DNA from: Linyphia triangularis
Lineage: Eukaryota > Arthropoda > Arachnida > Araneae > Linyphiidae
Direction: 5' to 3'
Length of the DNA stretch: 64,000 bases
Assembly (NCBI GenBank): GCA_963978545.1
Contig: OZ021724.1
Location: 98,687,792 to 98,751,791 of the forward strand
The position numbers and the translations under genes were made by a program. The notes beneath the pieces were generated by a model. It saw nothing but the letters and a program-made list of their open reading frames with translations. It made no database searches and was not told the DNA's origin. Shown one piece after another: positions 46,714-58,345 of the stretch; the first letter of the stretch is position 1; the number at the start of each line of letters is the position of its first letter.

Positions 46714-47165
46714 TGTTACTCAAATTTTTGGTATATAGTAATTGTAAATGGTGACGCACTTCTTTTAAAGTTCAATTTTATTTTATTTCTTAATAGCGAT
46801 AACACAGGTTAGAAAATAGGTGGTAATATCTAACTAAATCAATCGGGAAATTTCGAGGCGTGATTGGTTGGCTAGATTTTGCAAGAAATTTCTGCCGCGA
46901 AACTATAAAAAGAGGTGGAAAATGGAATCAGAAAATCAATCGAGTGTTGGACGTTGTTTGGAAAGCATTGGATCTTTTGTTTACTTTCGTTGTGCCTTCA
47001 TTATCACTGTGTTCGAAGTTGTATGTACCGAAGCTTGTATTGAAGTTTTATAGCAATTGCTTTTGCTGTTCGGAAGAGTTTTGTGAGCCTTCAAAGGAAG
47101 AATAAATTATAGTTTTTATGTAGCAAAAGCTGTGTCATCATCTCCTCAGAGAAAAATTCGTAACA
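46714..47165 (+). mobile_element. Solo LTR, family 3
   Basis: It starts TGTTACTCAAATTTTTGG and ends AAATTCGTAACA, flanked by ATAT (46710-46713 and 47166-47169). A TATA box CTATAAAAAG near 46902 is followed about 200 bases later by AATAAA at 47101, the expected promoter-to-poly(A) order. No internal region is attached. Confidence 0.75.
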
Positions 47166-48506
47166 ATATATAAATAAACTGCAAAAATATTGAAGTTCTG
47201 CATAGTTGTTATCTCTTATGCATAGAGATACTGTAGAAAAATTAGGGCTGGGTTGAAAATCCCTACCACAGAGAAATTTTCTGGTTGCGCCCCTGATTAG
47301 GCGAACATTCTGCCACTCATCGATGAGTCCAGTTCATCGATATAGATAAACTACTGGATAGACTGCTCCGATGTTATTGCAAGGAGAAAAACGCGTCGTT
47401 GGTTGATGATGATGATGGGTGGATGGTTAACCAATCACAGCTCACTTGTACAGTTGGATTGGAATACAAGAAACCTTGCAAAATGCTAGAGTAGATATTT
47501 TTTGCACATTATTGCTAATTAAGGTCTACTATTGATATTTCTGCTATGTACAACCCAAAATTTTATTTTCAATCCTTGGCAATTAGTATTTTTGTCCACT
47601 CAACGGGAAATGATTAACGACTTCATTTTCCCAGCTATTGTTTATCTATATCGATGATCCGGTAAACAGTGGTCTTTTGGTCTTCATGTTAGCTGCAATG
47701 TTCATTTTTAAGTTAAATTAGCATTATTTAATTTGAGTATAAAAAATCTTTATTCCATCCGCTGTATGAAATATCCAGAAATTACCGTTATAGATGGTGT
47801 TTCTTATGAGCTAATTAAGAAAAGTAAATGTCACTGTTTTGTGATTATGGGAGCGATCAAACTGGAGAAAGTAAGAGAAAGAAGGTTTTTTATTATAACT
47901 TGAAATCTACTGAATCAGTCTCTATAGGAAACTGGATAGTATATATAAATTATAGTTAGCACATTTTTACCATTGAATGAGCTTGTTTATGTTATGAACT
48001 ACGTTTAACCGAAGATATAAACTTTTGTTATTTTTCAAAGCAAATTACATGTCCTCTTTAGAAAAAAAAAATATTTTGTCGTATAAATATTAATCCATTA
48101 CCGTCGGGTCATGCAGCTTGTAGTTAAAAGTAGTAAACACTTTATCAGGAAGATTTTTCTATTAATCATCAGTAATAAGTTTTGGGGTTTCACCTGGAAT
48201 GGTTTTGTATTCTTTTTTCACAAAATGTCCGTGGCGAGTTGTTTTGAAACTCGACTGGTTTGACTCGGAGATTCTATTCCAATTCATTCAACAAATGATA
48301 TTCAAAACAAAGTTTTTCGAACGCCATTTCATCAACATATATATTAGAAAGCACAGTGGATAGGAACCGGAGATGAAAAAAAAAATTAGCCGGACCAGTT
48401 TCAAACTGGACAATGCAAAATGCCAATATGGATATTTAACATTCATTGTTCCCATCATAGATGGACCTGAACTGACACTGATTAACAGACGCATACCCTA
48501 GTGAGT

Positions 48507-49107
48507 GTCCTAATATACACTATAAAATGTTGGACACACTTTGATGTTGAATAATTCATAAAATAATGAAGATAAACTTAAATTGATAACACTAATGGCT
48601 AGATAGACTCAAGAAGTTTTATGGCCCTTGTAAATGGACATATGCGCTGTTCGTTGCAAAGAGAATATCAAGACTGTAGTCAATTTCGCGCCAGGACCGG
48701 GCAAGCATCCACTGAGGCTATTGCGGCTGTAATCCTGGTCTTTAAGTCATCGACACTTTCCTCCTTTAAACGATGTCCTTTACGAATCTCCAAAGGAAAA
48801 AGTCAAGACGGCATTATATCAGGCGATTTGGGTGGCCAAGAGGGGAAAACATACAATTAATAACGCGCGCAGACGATATTTGCAAAAGAAACAAGAAAAA
48901 CACAAAATTAATAACAAGAGCAGACGATATTTACAAAAGAAATGGTATTCAAATGGGAAAATGAAATTTTCTATGGCAACGTTCACAATAAATGAAAATT
49001 TATGAGTTATTCTGTGTATAAATGCCTTACGTTTGTTTATATCTTCACTACTTTATGAATTATTCAACATCAAAATGTGTCTAACATTTTATAGATACCC
49101 TGTATTT
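48507..49107 (-). mobile_element. Deleted mariner-like element with transposase C-terminus
   Basis: Its inverted ends include TATAAAATGTTGGACACAC and TTTGATGTTGAATAATTCAT, mirrored by ATGAATTATTCAACATCAAA and GTGTCTAACATTTTATAGAT. Inside, minus-strand 48620-48860 gives fragments (LGHPNR, DFFLWRFVKDIV, SMT, then DACPVLA) resembling the SPDL...FFLWGYVKD end of a mariner-type transposase. Most of the gene is gone. Confidence 0.6.
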
Positions 49108-49935
49108 GCCCATATAGTTCTCTATTCTATCACGTATCTTAAACTTGATGAATCCAAAGAAGAGCAGATTGTCTGCATAGGAACACGGTAGCGTTGCAAC
49201 ACCAACAGGCAAAAACACCGATAAAGTGTCAATACCGAGATATTTAAATACATAAATAATCGAAGTGACAATACGTGGTTTTGAGTAGAACACTAAAAAC
49301 GACTATTAACGATTTCTTTACCTACTGTAAAGACTGGGCAAGGGTGTGGAGAAATAAACACAAAATCTTTAAAATCGGTATTATTGATAGGGGAATGTTT
49401 TCAAGTTTTCAGCTTCTTGTTCTCCCTTCACATTGTAGAAGCTACTGGCCAAACAAAAATACCAAATGTAATAAAACATGACTCATTTTGTTTGTATTTG
49501 TAGTTACTACGAACTCATTTAAACATTTCGAATCTACTAAATTTTTTTTTTTTTTCCCCTTTCTTTTTTGTTGCATAATGCATGTATTATTGTGTGACAT
49601 TTAATATTCTGTTCGGAGCATTTAATCAAAGGCCAAAACTATTATAATATAGTTTATTAACTCATTTGTTATTAAAATATTAATATCTTAGCAATTTAAA
49701 AAAGGCGGTAATCATAACTGTCAGTAATTTGAATAACACCAACAATTATCGGGGAGGGGGGGGGGGAATCCCATCTGCTATGCTCTGCTGTAGGGACATT
49801 TTTCTCAATTCGATCCTGGACTCAACTCTAGGACCAACTTTTGAAGCCCATTTCCAGGGGCAAAACCCTGTCATTGTGCGGTATTCCGGATGCATTCGAT
49901 CCCAAACGATGGCGTAGTGTACAAAGCAAAGATAG

Positions 49936-50275
49936 TAATTTAAGAAGTCCTAGTAAGGATCATTCCCTATACTCGCTATGTTACAATCTTCTTGCCCAGT
50001 GCATTAAGAAACTACTTTCAATAACCACCTTGAAGTTTGGTGAGTAGGTACAAAAATGACCACTTAATGAAATGACATAAATTAAAAACTCGAAAATAGC
50101 GTCTAATATATTTTATTTTATATTTGAAATCCTTACGTCAATGCATATGCAGTGGCTCCACCTGTTTTTGTCTGTTGCTATTATAATTTTCTTTTATAAT
50201 AGATAGACATTAAATGAAAACAACTGGTGTCATTTCATTAGGTGATCTTTCTCGTACCTACTCACCAGAATTCGC
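49936..50275. mobile_element. Repeat D (long-TIR MITE), copy 2
   Basis: It runs from AAGAAGTCCTAGTAAGGATC through CACTTAATGAAATGACATAA, the uninterrupted GTCAATGCATATGCAGTGG, to TCGTACCTACTCACC. The outer right end is missing. It serves as an empty-site control for the element at 59286. Confidence 0.7.
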
Positions 50276-50299
50276 CAAAATGCGTAAAATCCGCGTGAA

Positions 50300-51990
50300 C
50301 ACTTATTGAAACTCAATGTCACCCCATAGAACAGAGTGGCCACAGAACCGGGAAAACCTGGAAATCAGGGAAATGTCAGGGAGCTTTCTGATTCTGGAAA
50401 AAATCAGGGAAATGTCAGGGAACTTTTTAAAATTTCATGAAAATCAGGGAAATTTTGTATCGTTTAAGGCACGTTCATCCATATTTTGGCTCTATTTACA
50501 TGGCGATTTGTAGTGGTAAGCCATTAGAAGTTTAATGTTACGGAATAATTTAAACTTTTCATTACCAGCAAAACTATTTTTTAAAAAATTGCATATTATC
50601 TATTTAGCATACATGTTCTATTTGATCAGGTTGTCTAGATATCTGGAAAACCTAACAAAATTGGAGAAATTTGAAAAAAAGTTTGCCCTAAAATCAGGGA
50701 ATTTTTTAGAAATCTGTCAGGGAAATCAGGGAACTTTTTTTCTTGAATTTTGTAGCCACCCTGTAGAATTAACCTCATACGTGAATTCACGCATCGGCAC
50801 ATCATGGTTAAATTTTTAAAAATAATCCTCCATTTTATAAATTCAGAAATTATACTTGCCATTTTTCAAAGGGCGAAGCTACCTCCCTGGCCTTTTTCTT
50901 TGAAAATAACGCCCTTTTCTGAAAATATGCAGAATTTCCGTTTATTTTCCAAATGGAATGCAATATACGGGCTCAGTGTATGCGGGTCACCCCCTCCGAA
51001 ATCGAAATGCCTGTCACGCATGCGTATTTATGTTCAAACGTGCCTCACACAGACCAGTGACTGACTGGAGTCACTAAATGGCTGCTGCTGATACCACGTA
51101 CGTTATTAAAAGTTGGATTGTAGTTGACCGTCCCACAATTTCCAAGTGCTAGTTAGAACGAATGGCCATTTCGTACGTTCCTTGATTAAGTGTATTTCGC
51201 CGGCTTTTTCACATGCCATTTTGCACAAAATAGAGAAAAAAAAGTGAATGGAAAATGTAGATGAACACTATGCCATCCGCACATCTAATCGTGATGTTTT
51301 TTTGGTGCTAGTAGGACTGGTACAGAAGTTCAAATCATTTCGCCTAAGGCCTGCGATTTTTTTTATGTATTTGGTATATAGTAAATCGTCAAGTTTTACT
51401 TCGCCGTCATTTGTCCGATAGTTTTCGAGGCGTCAGCGACATCTACAAGATCGTTTTCGGGTATTAGCGGCATTTGCCAATAATTTTTGCGGGACACCAA
51501 TGCGGGCAGTATAATGTTGATAGTTGGTTTAAGGTTTATAACCATCAAGTGTTTTTAGTAAGTATTTAAAAAGCATATTTCCGTTCTGATACGCAAAATC
51601 GCGATCGAGCAGAATTATTGTTGGATTTTATTAATTTTGAACAAAAAAAAAATATTTTGCTTTAGCTTTAAAAAATTTTAGTTTAAAAAAAATACCCTTT
51701 AGATTTTAAAAATACCCCTTTAAATTTAGAGAGCGGGTGAAAGTATCCTTTGGAAATATTCAACTGGCGCATACTTCTACTCACCAAATGTCAAGATTTT
51801 ATACTAAGTAGTTTCTAAATGCATTGGGTTAGAAGATAGTAACATAGCGAGTATAGGGCAGACCTTCTGCCTCCTTACAAGGACTTTCTCTTAAAAACAG
51901 ATATTTCAATAAGCCCAGTAAACGAATAACGCATTGTGTTCCTTGTACTGTGGCACACATACCGTTTCATCATACACAAATGGCATCTCG
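50300..51990. other. Intronic sequence with a local minisatellite, no gene
   Basis: 50340-50740 contains irregular repeats of (AAA)TCAGGGAAATGTCAGGGAA type. A partial repeat D end is at 51775-51900. No exon is supported. Confidence 0.5.
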
Positions 51991-51999
51991 TTTCGCGTT

Positions 52000-52265
52000 A
52001 AGCAGACCAAGGATTACGTTTTGCAAAATCTCTCCGCTTCTTGTCCGCTTCACCCATCAGGATGTTGACAAATGAAGAATCATGGTGGTGGTGGTGGAAA
52101 AGGAAGCACTTTGTTCGGACATGGGAAGTGGACTCCGGCCAACCATGACCACAATGAGCCGGCGTTTCTCTCTCTTTTTTTTTCCGGACATTGTCTGGAC
52201 GGACATTATGCCCCCGTGAATGGTCAGGACGACATTGAAACGATGTGAGACTGCGCAGTACTCGA
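52000..52265. other. GC-richer stretch, origin unknown
   Basis: About 265 bases with balanced composition and a minus-strand open frame (51998-52270) rich in H, R and S. A GTGGTGGTGGTGG run explains its histidines. There is no repeat match in the window and no recognisable domain. Confidence 0.3.
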
Positions 52266-52531
52266 TTCATAAAACGAGGCAGTTTTTTTTTTATACACTA
52301 AATTCGAGAATGTCGAAATCAATCGAAAAGGTGTCGAAACGTAGAAAATGTTTCAGGATTTGCGTCCTCCAACTTTTTAGCTCAGATAACGACGTCAATA
52401 TTTTTAGAGTCGGACAGCCTCATGTTTATTGACATTTCTCGCAATGTCAAGCAATGTGACCCAGCGAATACAATTGAAGGGCTACGGCGAGGAAAGATCA
52501 GAGTCCGTTTTCTCAATTCTCCGGAAAAGCT

Positions 52532-52700
52532 GGCCGATCAAACGGTATAGTGGTTAGCGTGCTAGCTTCTAGACCTCGAGGTTGCGGGTTCCGAGTCCCG
52601 TGTAAGGCATGGGTGTTTGTAAATGTATGTTGGCTTGTCTAATGACGAATGTTTCGGAGCATTATAGCCCTCGTGTTGCTGACGGCGCCAGATAATCTGA
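52532..52700 (+). mobile_element. tRNA-derived SINE nested in repeat H
   Basis: GCCGATCAAACGGTATAGTGG-type head, A box TAGTGGTTAGCGTG, B-box GGGTTCCGAGTCCC, and body to CAGATAATCTGAAAAG. It is flanked by GAAAAGCTG on both sides. The unoccupied paralogue at 13622-13632 reads GAAAAAAGCTGCTTTAAAG with a single AAAGCTG. Confidence 0.85.
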
Positions 52701-53475
52701 AAAGAAGAAAAGCTGATTTAAAGTTTCAAGTCTGAAGGCTTGTATCAGGGTTGCTCAAAATCTCACGTACCACATTTATTTGCCAGAGGATTTTGCTTGG
52801 TTGAACTATCACCTATAACCTTGCAGAAACCTCGATTTTGAAAAAAATTGAACTGTGATCTTTCTTTGCCGTGGCCCTTCAGTTCATTTCAAAAGCACGT
52901 CAACGGATATTTTATGAAAAAGTTATGATTTGCTCTTGAAATAACGTATTTAATCTTAAACAGAACTATGCAGAGAAAACGTCCCGAATTCTTAACGAGT
53001 GAAAATCAAACTATCTTAAGGGCAAAGCTCTGTCTTTTTTTCAGCCGACCCATATATTCCCTTATTTCAACTCATGTTACCACAAAGTGTACAGTGTACA
53101 CTTTGTGGTGACACGACTTGAAATGAGGAATATTAGAGGTAGTAAATAAGAATGCCAAACAAAATATATTGTGTACAATGTAAACAGTACATTCTGTTTG
53201 GTATTCTAAATTCAGCGCCTTATTTTTGGGATACGTTCTCCTTGTTCCATAGTTATGACTTAATTAAAACCCATTGAACTCAAAATTGAAGAACTTTATG
53301 ATGCGGTCAGTGTTGAAATGCTTTTCAGTTGCAATATTTTTTAATATGAATAAATAATTTCATGTAAATCAAATTGCCCGTAGAATGCATAAATACATTA
53401 TGGACTGTGATTCTGTCAATACTTTGAGTACTTTTGAATAACGTCAAAATTTTTATAAAACCACTCATTCAAGCA

Positions 53476-54110
53476 TCTATTATAATAAAACATAGTCTGT
53501 GTATCTATCTGTTTGTCTGTCCCTCTATAGAAAGCTACTTAAAATAAACGTAGAGCTTTAGAATTTTCAGCATAAGTAGTTTTGATCTTCTAATTTAACT
53601 TTTGATAAAAAGAATGTTAACATTTTAATTATTTTAAAATTATTTTTAAAAAAAATTGCAAAGCAAGTTGAAGTAGGGCTACAACTGTTAAGATTTCAAC
53701 ATAAGTAGTTTCGCCTTTCTAATTGGATTCTTGACAAAAAGAATGTTAAAATTTTAATTTGTTTTTTTAATTAATTTATTAAATTAATTATTATTTTTTT
53801 TTTTACAAAATGACTTTTAATACGGCTGCAGCTCTGAAATTTTCAACATAAGTAGTTTTGGCCTTCTAATTGGAATTTTAAAAAACATAATGTTAACGTT
53901 TTAATTAGTTATTTTAATTAGTCCTTAGGCTTTTTTTTAATTAGGCCTTCTAATTGGAGTTTTAAAAAGCATAATGTTAAAGTTTTAATTAGTTTTTTTG
54001 TAATTATTTTTTTACAAAGCGACTTCGTATAGCTCTAAAATTTTCAACATAAGAAGTTTTAGCCTTCTAATTGAACTTTTGACAAACAAAATGCTCAAAT
54101 ATTCTCACAG
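53476..54110 (+). mobile_element. Helitron 5' portion, truncated
   Basis: TCTATTATAATAAAACA after an A matches the 5' end of the Helitron at 36474-37374 in the other orientation. At least four tandem units with CATAAGTAGTTTTGGCCTTC follow. The CTAG end is missing; the LINE at 54128 lies at the break. Confidence 0.65.
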
Positions 54111-54127
54111 GAGTGAGGGGTTGTGCT

Positions 54128-54833
54128 TCATTTCAAATAGGCTCCAAACTTGTTTGGGAATGCAGAAACCTTCTACAAGACTTGGGGACCCATAATAGGA
54201 TCCTTCTTATATGGGTGCCAAGACATATTGGTGTAGAAGGAAACGAAACTGCTGATAAGCTTGCTAAACTGAGAACTGCAGACCTACCTTTAAGCCCTGA
54301 ACCTTTTTGCGGGATCTCTAAGAAGACTGCAAAAAGAGTGATAGGAGAAAAAAAATTCTTAAAGAAACCACAAAAAGGTGGAAACAAACCACCGATCAAA
54401 AAAAAAACGAGGCTTATAATCCAAGAACCTTCCATGAAACTATCATCTCAGATCCTGCGTCTTAGCAGGGATAAGATGAGGGTGATTTTTGGATTTCTTA
54501 CAGGGGGGGGGGGGGCACTATCACCTAAGAAAACACCTTCATAGAATGGGAATCTTTACAGAAGAACCTTTACGTAGGAAATGCAATATGGTGGAGGAAA
54601 CCGCCCACCATATACTTTTTGAATGTGAAGCTCTTCTTCACATTAGGCACTCAAGCGTAGATCTTGGAACAGAACTTGATACAATCCACAAGGAACCTGT
54701 CAAAAGCCTTTTGAACTTTCTTAAGGAATCTGGCTTTTTTTGACAGGGGTGTCGTAAAATAAAGGGGTTGTTGCAATATTCCCTAGTGGAATCAGCACCT
54801 AGGCTCAGCTGACCTCCCCCATTACTATGACTA
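54128..54833 (+). mobile_element. 5'-truncated LINE 3' end with RNase H remnant
   Basis: The translation includes LLIWVPRHIGVEGNETADK, the classic RNase H motif of jockey/R1-type non-LTR elements (WVP-H-G-GNE-AD). After a frameshift at a G-run (54501-54513) the downstream C-terminal region reads HLHRMGIF, EETAHHILFECEAL and VKSLLNFLKES. A 14-bp direct repeat TGAGGGGTTGTGCT at 54114-54127 and 54834-54847 marks the insertion. There is no poly(A) tail. Confidence 0.8.
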
Positions 54834-54899
54834 TGAGGGGTTGTGCTAATGTATTTAAATTTTAGAGTATTGGTTTACAATAATCTACTCCTTTTCTTG

Positions 54900-55886
54900 T
54901 TACTGATGCTTTTTTTAATAGGAACATATCCATTAGAAAGCCTTCTGCTAGAAAATGGTGTATAGATATTTTTAGAGAGATCACTCAAAATAATATCAAA
55001 TCACAACTTGAAAATCCAAAAATATAGTGATGGTATTTTTAAAAACGGATTTGCCCTCAACGTAAAAATGTATTTTTAAAAGAAACAAAAATGAAATTTT
55101 TTCGCTTAATTTGATTTCAAATTTTAATTTAAAATATCAAAATAGATCGATTCAGTTTAAGCATAATAAATTGAAGATCCTTTCAAATTGTTGATCCTCT
55201 CAAATTGTTGGACCTTATCCTGATGTTGATGGGCATATGCTGCAATTGGGCTCTACACAGTGGTGGAAGTAGGAGAAAAAGTGGTTGGATACCTAAAAGT
55301 TGGTGACAAATGCCCCCCCCCCCCTTCCCCTCAAAGATATATTTTATAATTTACTATCTTATATTAAAAAATATTAACTAGTAAAGAAATAATTTATACT
55401 TCCTAACACTAACAATGAACGATGGTCCAATTTTTTATTTTATTTTAATGAATATTCTGCGACTTATTTATTTTAAGTGGAAATAAGAGTTCAATTGAAG
55501 TAATAATTCAACGTTATATACATAACTGTTTATTTAGATTTAAATTGTTTTTCTAAATGTGCATACTTTCATATTAAATTAATAAAGAACTTTAAAATGT
55601 TTTTTGTTTTTAAATAACTTTTCTCTATATGAAAGAAGAATAGAAATTTAACTTAAAAGAAAGTTCCTCCAAAGCTATAAGCTGACCAAATATTAAGTAA
55701 CAGTATTAGTAACAAGCTATAAGTAACAGTATTTGTTAATAAAAAAAAAACTTATATCTTTATACAAACTAGTATAATACAATTTTATAATAGCATGATA
55801 TATACCATAAAAAGGTGGGATTTTTTTTGTTTTTGTTTTTTGTACATTTGAAAACTTTAAATAACTTTTTCTCAGTGTCACTACAT
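54900..55886. other. AT-rich intron, nothing identified
   Basis: A C-run lies at 55313-55324. No repeat boundary or exon is supported. Confidence 0.5.
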
Positions 55887-55890
55887 TTAA

Positions 55891-56628
55891 GGCAACTTGG
55901 TACCCCTTGTTTTCACAAAAAATAATACTATAATTTTTCTATTTATTTACGTGTCTATAATCTTTGAAACCTTCCCCTTATTCTGGCAAGTTTTTAAGAT
56001 GATCCGATAGCAATTACAGAAAAACTATGTTTTTATGGAGAATTTAGCATTGCTGCAACAGCTCCTTTGATGTTTCGAACGTATTTTTCTCAGTTCGTGA
56101 TTTTTGAAATTCTCACCTTACTCAAAATGTTAAAACTTCCACATATATAAATAAAATAAATTGATTTTTTTTTTTTTTTTTTTTTTTTTTGCGTCATTTT
56201 CAATACCTATTTGGCAAAAATAGACATGAATTTTAGAATTAAATAAAAACTTTTTTCTTACAAATTTAAATTTTGAAAAATACCCGTTTTTTACGCTTTT
56301 TTTAAAAATATAGGTGCAGTAATTATCGTTTTTATCGAAATCAATTTTACTTATTCTAAATCCAATGCCTAAAAATTTATATTATATTACTTTTAAAAAA
56401 ATTTAAAAATCAGGAAAAAATATTGAAAAATGAGAAGAAAAAAAAATCGAATTTTAAATTTGATGAATTAAAAAAAAAAAAAAAAAAAAAAATGAAAATT
56501 TACAGCACTATGTGAATTTTTTTTTTTTAAATAAAATTTAGTTTTTATTTAATAACACTCCCAAATATGTAAAAATTATAATTTTAAAAGTTTAAATAAA
56601 AAAAAAGTTTGAAGGGTACCAAGTCTCC
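55891..56628. mobile_element. TTAA-target element E, copy 2
   Basis: Inverted relative to 35394-36112. Ends GGCAACTTGGTACC and GGGTACCAAGTCTCC, with TTAA at 55887-55890 and 56629-56632. It ends about 80 bases upstream of a gene 2 exon. Confidence 0.75.
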
Positions 56629-56713
56629 TTAAAAGTTAACGTTATTTTTCTTTAGTAGTTTTCAAACGGATTGAGTGTTTTATATTTCAACATTTTTGTT
56701 TCAATCCTTCCAG

Positions 56714-56836
56714 GGCGCAATGCAGGCACGAGGAGGTCTGAAACACAGCAACAGCAGAAGAACCCGTCAGACTTCGCCTTCGACAATCCTTACTTTCGGA
56801 ACAATCAAGAAGGGGACGAACAGGATGGAACTGCAG
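56714..56836 (+). CDS. Gene 2, cytoplasmic-tail exon with FDNPYF motif
   Basis: The acceptor is TTTCAATCCTTCCAG (to 56713). Phase 1 entry matches the exon at 29254-29452. It encodes G/RNAGTRRSETQQQQK then NPSDFAFDNPYFRNNQEG and an acidic end. FDNPYF (about residues 89-94 of the protein) fits the FxNPxF signal bound by PTB-domain endocytic adaptors such as Dab2/ARH; that class is known from amnionless and LDL-receptor-type tails. The exon is 123 nt (phase 1 to phase 1). Its donor would be the rare GC type (CTGCAG|GCTAGT). If that is not used, the frame reads on for one residue and stops at TAG (56840), giving a terminal exon ending DGTAG. Confidence 0.7.
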
Positions 56837-56865
56837 GCTAGTGTCCACTCTACCTCATTTTTATA

Positions 56866-57320
56866 TCCTTTATATTAACTTCGATTTTGTGCGTGTGGCT
56901 GGGTATGTCGATGGCGGGAAAATTTGCGAAGGCCTAATTAACCCCCTTGCCGTCATCCAATCGGCCTGAAACTTAACCGATAGATTCGATGTCGATGATA
57001 ATGCATTCTATCAAATTTTAGGGTTGCCACTGTCACTAAAAGGTCGATTTTACGGTGCACAAATATACCAACTTGCCGTCATCCAATCGAGCTGAAATAG
57101 CATTTAACCGATCATTGAAAAAACTCTTTCCTGTTGCCAAAATTGTTTTAAAAAATAAATAATAAAATTGTTATAATCAGAATAAATAAAAGATAGTTGG
57201 ATGTGAGTGTATAAATTCTCATTCTTTCTTATTGAACAAATTTTAAAAAATAGTTTACCGAATATTTTCCTGATAGAGATGTTTTTAATATTTAAAATTA
57301 AATGCAGACACCAAGAACAC
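56866..57320 (-). repeat. Interspersed repeat A, inverted copy
   Basis: TATCCTTTATATTAACTTCG through GCATTCTATCAAATTTTAGG, GAAAAAACTCTTTCCTGTTGCC and CTGATAGAGATGTTTTTAAT. It begins only 26 bases after the UAG that closes the frame of the preceding exon. Confidence 0.75.
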
Positions 57321-57679
57321 ATTGTTCTCAGTTTTTATAATTCCCGTAAGCAACGATGTAGCTTAATATCATATCGATATCTTAATTTGCAGCATTTTCT
57401 TAAACAGCCCCGCATTAGTTTCTCGAATGAAGAAGATGGGTATTAACCGGGAAAATATTTTATTTTTCGAAAGAGAGGAGGGTTGTATTGACGGGGATAT
57501 TATTCAAAATTTTAAACATGGGTTTGCGTAGCAAACGACTTTTCAGTGATCGAAATTAGCCTAGTTTATGAATAGTCAAAAGATAGCATTTTTCACATTG
57601 ACAACTAACCTCAAAACGGGGTTATTTATTTGCCTCGGACATATTTGGTGACTGGATTTATTACAACTCATTCAAAATC

Positions 57680-58136
57680 GATTTTCGAACAGTTCATATC
57701 TTTTAGTAATTACTAAAAAGCGGCTACAACGATTTTGTTCAAAATCACCGTGGTAATGTATCTTAAGGTGTTCTAAACATCCCCACCTCCTCCGAAATTC
57801 CTGTGAAAATGATTTAATGGCGTAAAAAGTTGAAAAACGAATGCATTTCACACAGAGTTCTCTTTCCATGAGCATATCTCACCAACGATCGTTTTTTCTT
57901 TTCTCCTCTGTTTCACTTACAGGAAAGGATAATAAAAGACTTATCGAAAAGTATAACGCCAAAATCATCATTTTGGCTGAGTTTTTCTTTTTTAAAGAAA
58001 AAGGGGGGAAAAAAAACATACAAGAATTAACGCAAAAAATGTCGCCAAATTTACCATTTTTGTTAAATGACTGATGAAAATATAAAAACGGCAAATGACA
58101 CAAATCCACATCAGTAGTATAATGTAATTAAATTTA
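57680..58136 (-). repeat. Interspersed repeat B, inverted copy
   Basis: CCTTAAGATACATTACC-type junction aside, the blocks TTAAGGTGTTCTAAACATCC, AACTTTTTACGCC (inverted) and GAACTCTCTTTCC-type sequences match the + copies at 3510 and 10965. The outer GGTCCCATGG part is missing. Confidence 0.65.
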
Positions 58137-58345
58137 GGCAACAGGTAAGAGTTTCTTCAATGATCGGTTAAATGCCATTTCAGCGCTATTAGATGACGGC
58201 AAGTTAGTTTATTAGTATCCATAAAGCGACCTTTTAGTGACAGTGACAGTCGCCAAAATTTGATAGAATGCATTGTCATCGACATCAAATCTATATGCCA
58301 AGTTTCAGCCTGATTGGATGACGCAAGATGATTAATTAGTAAAGG

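Larger units (their letters stand above)
29453..56713 (+). other. Gene 2 intron 1 (about 27 kb)
   Basis: The intron runs from GTGAGA at 29453 to the acceptor CCTTCCAG at 56713. It is filled with the mobile elements listed separately and contains no convincing exon. Confidence 0.6.

Noticed and set aside
52000..52265. Minus-strand coding exon rich in histidine
   Set aside because: The histidines come from a GTG repeat and no splice or domain evidence was found.
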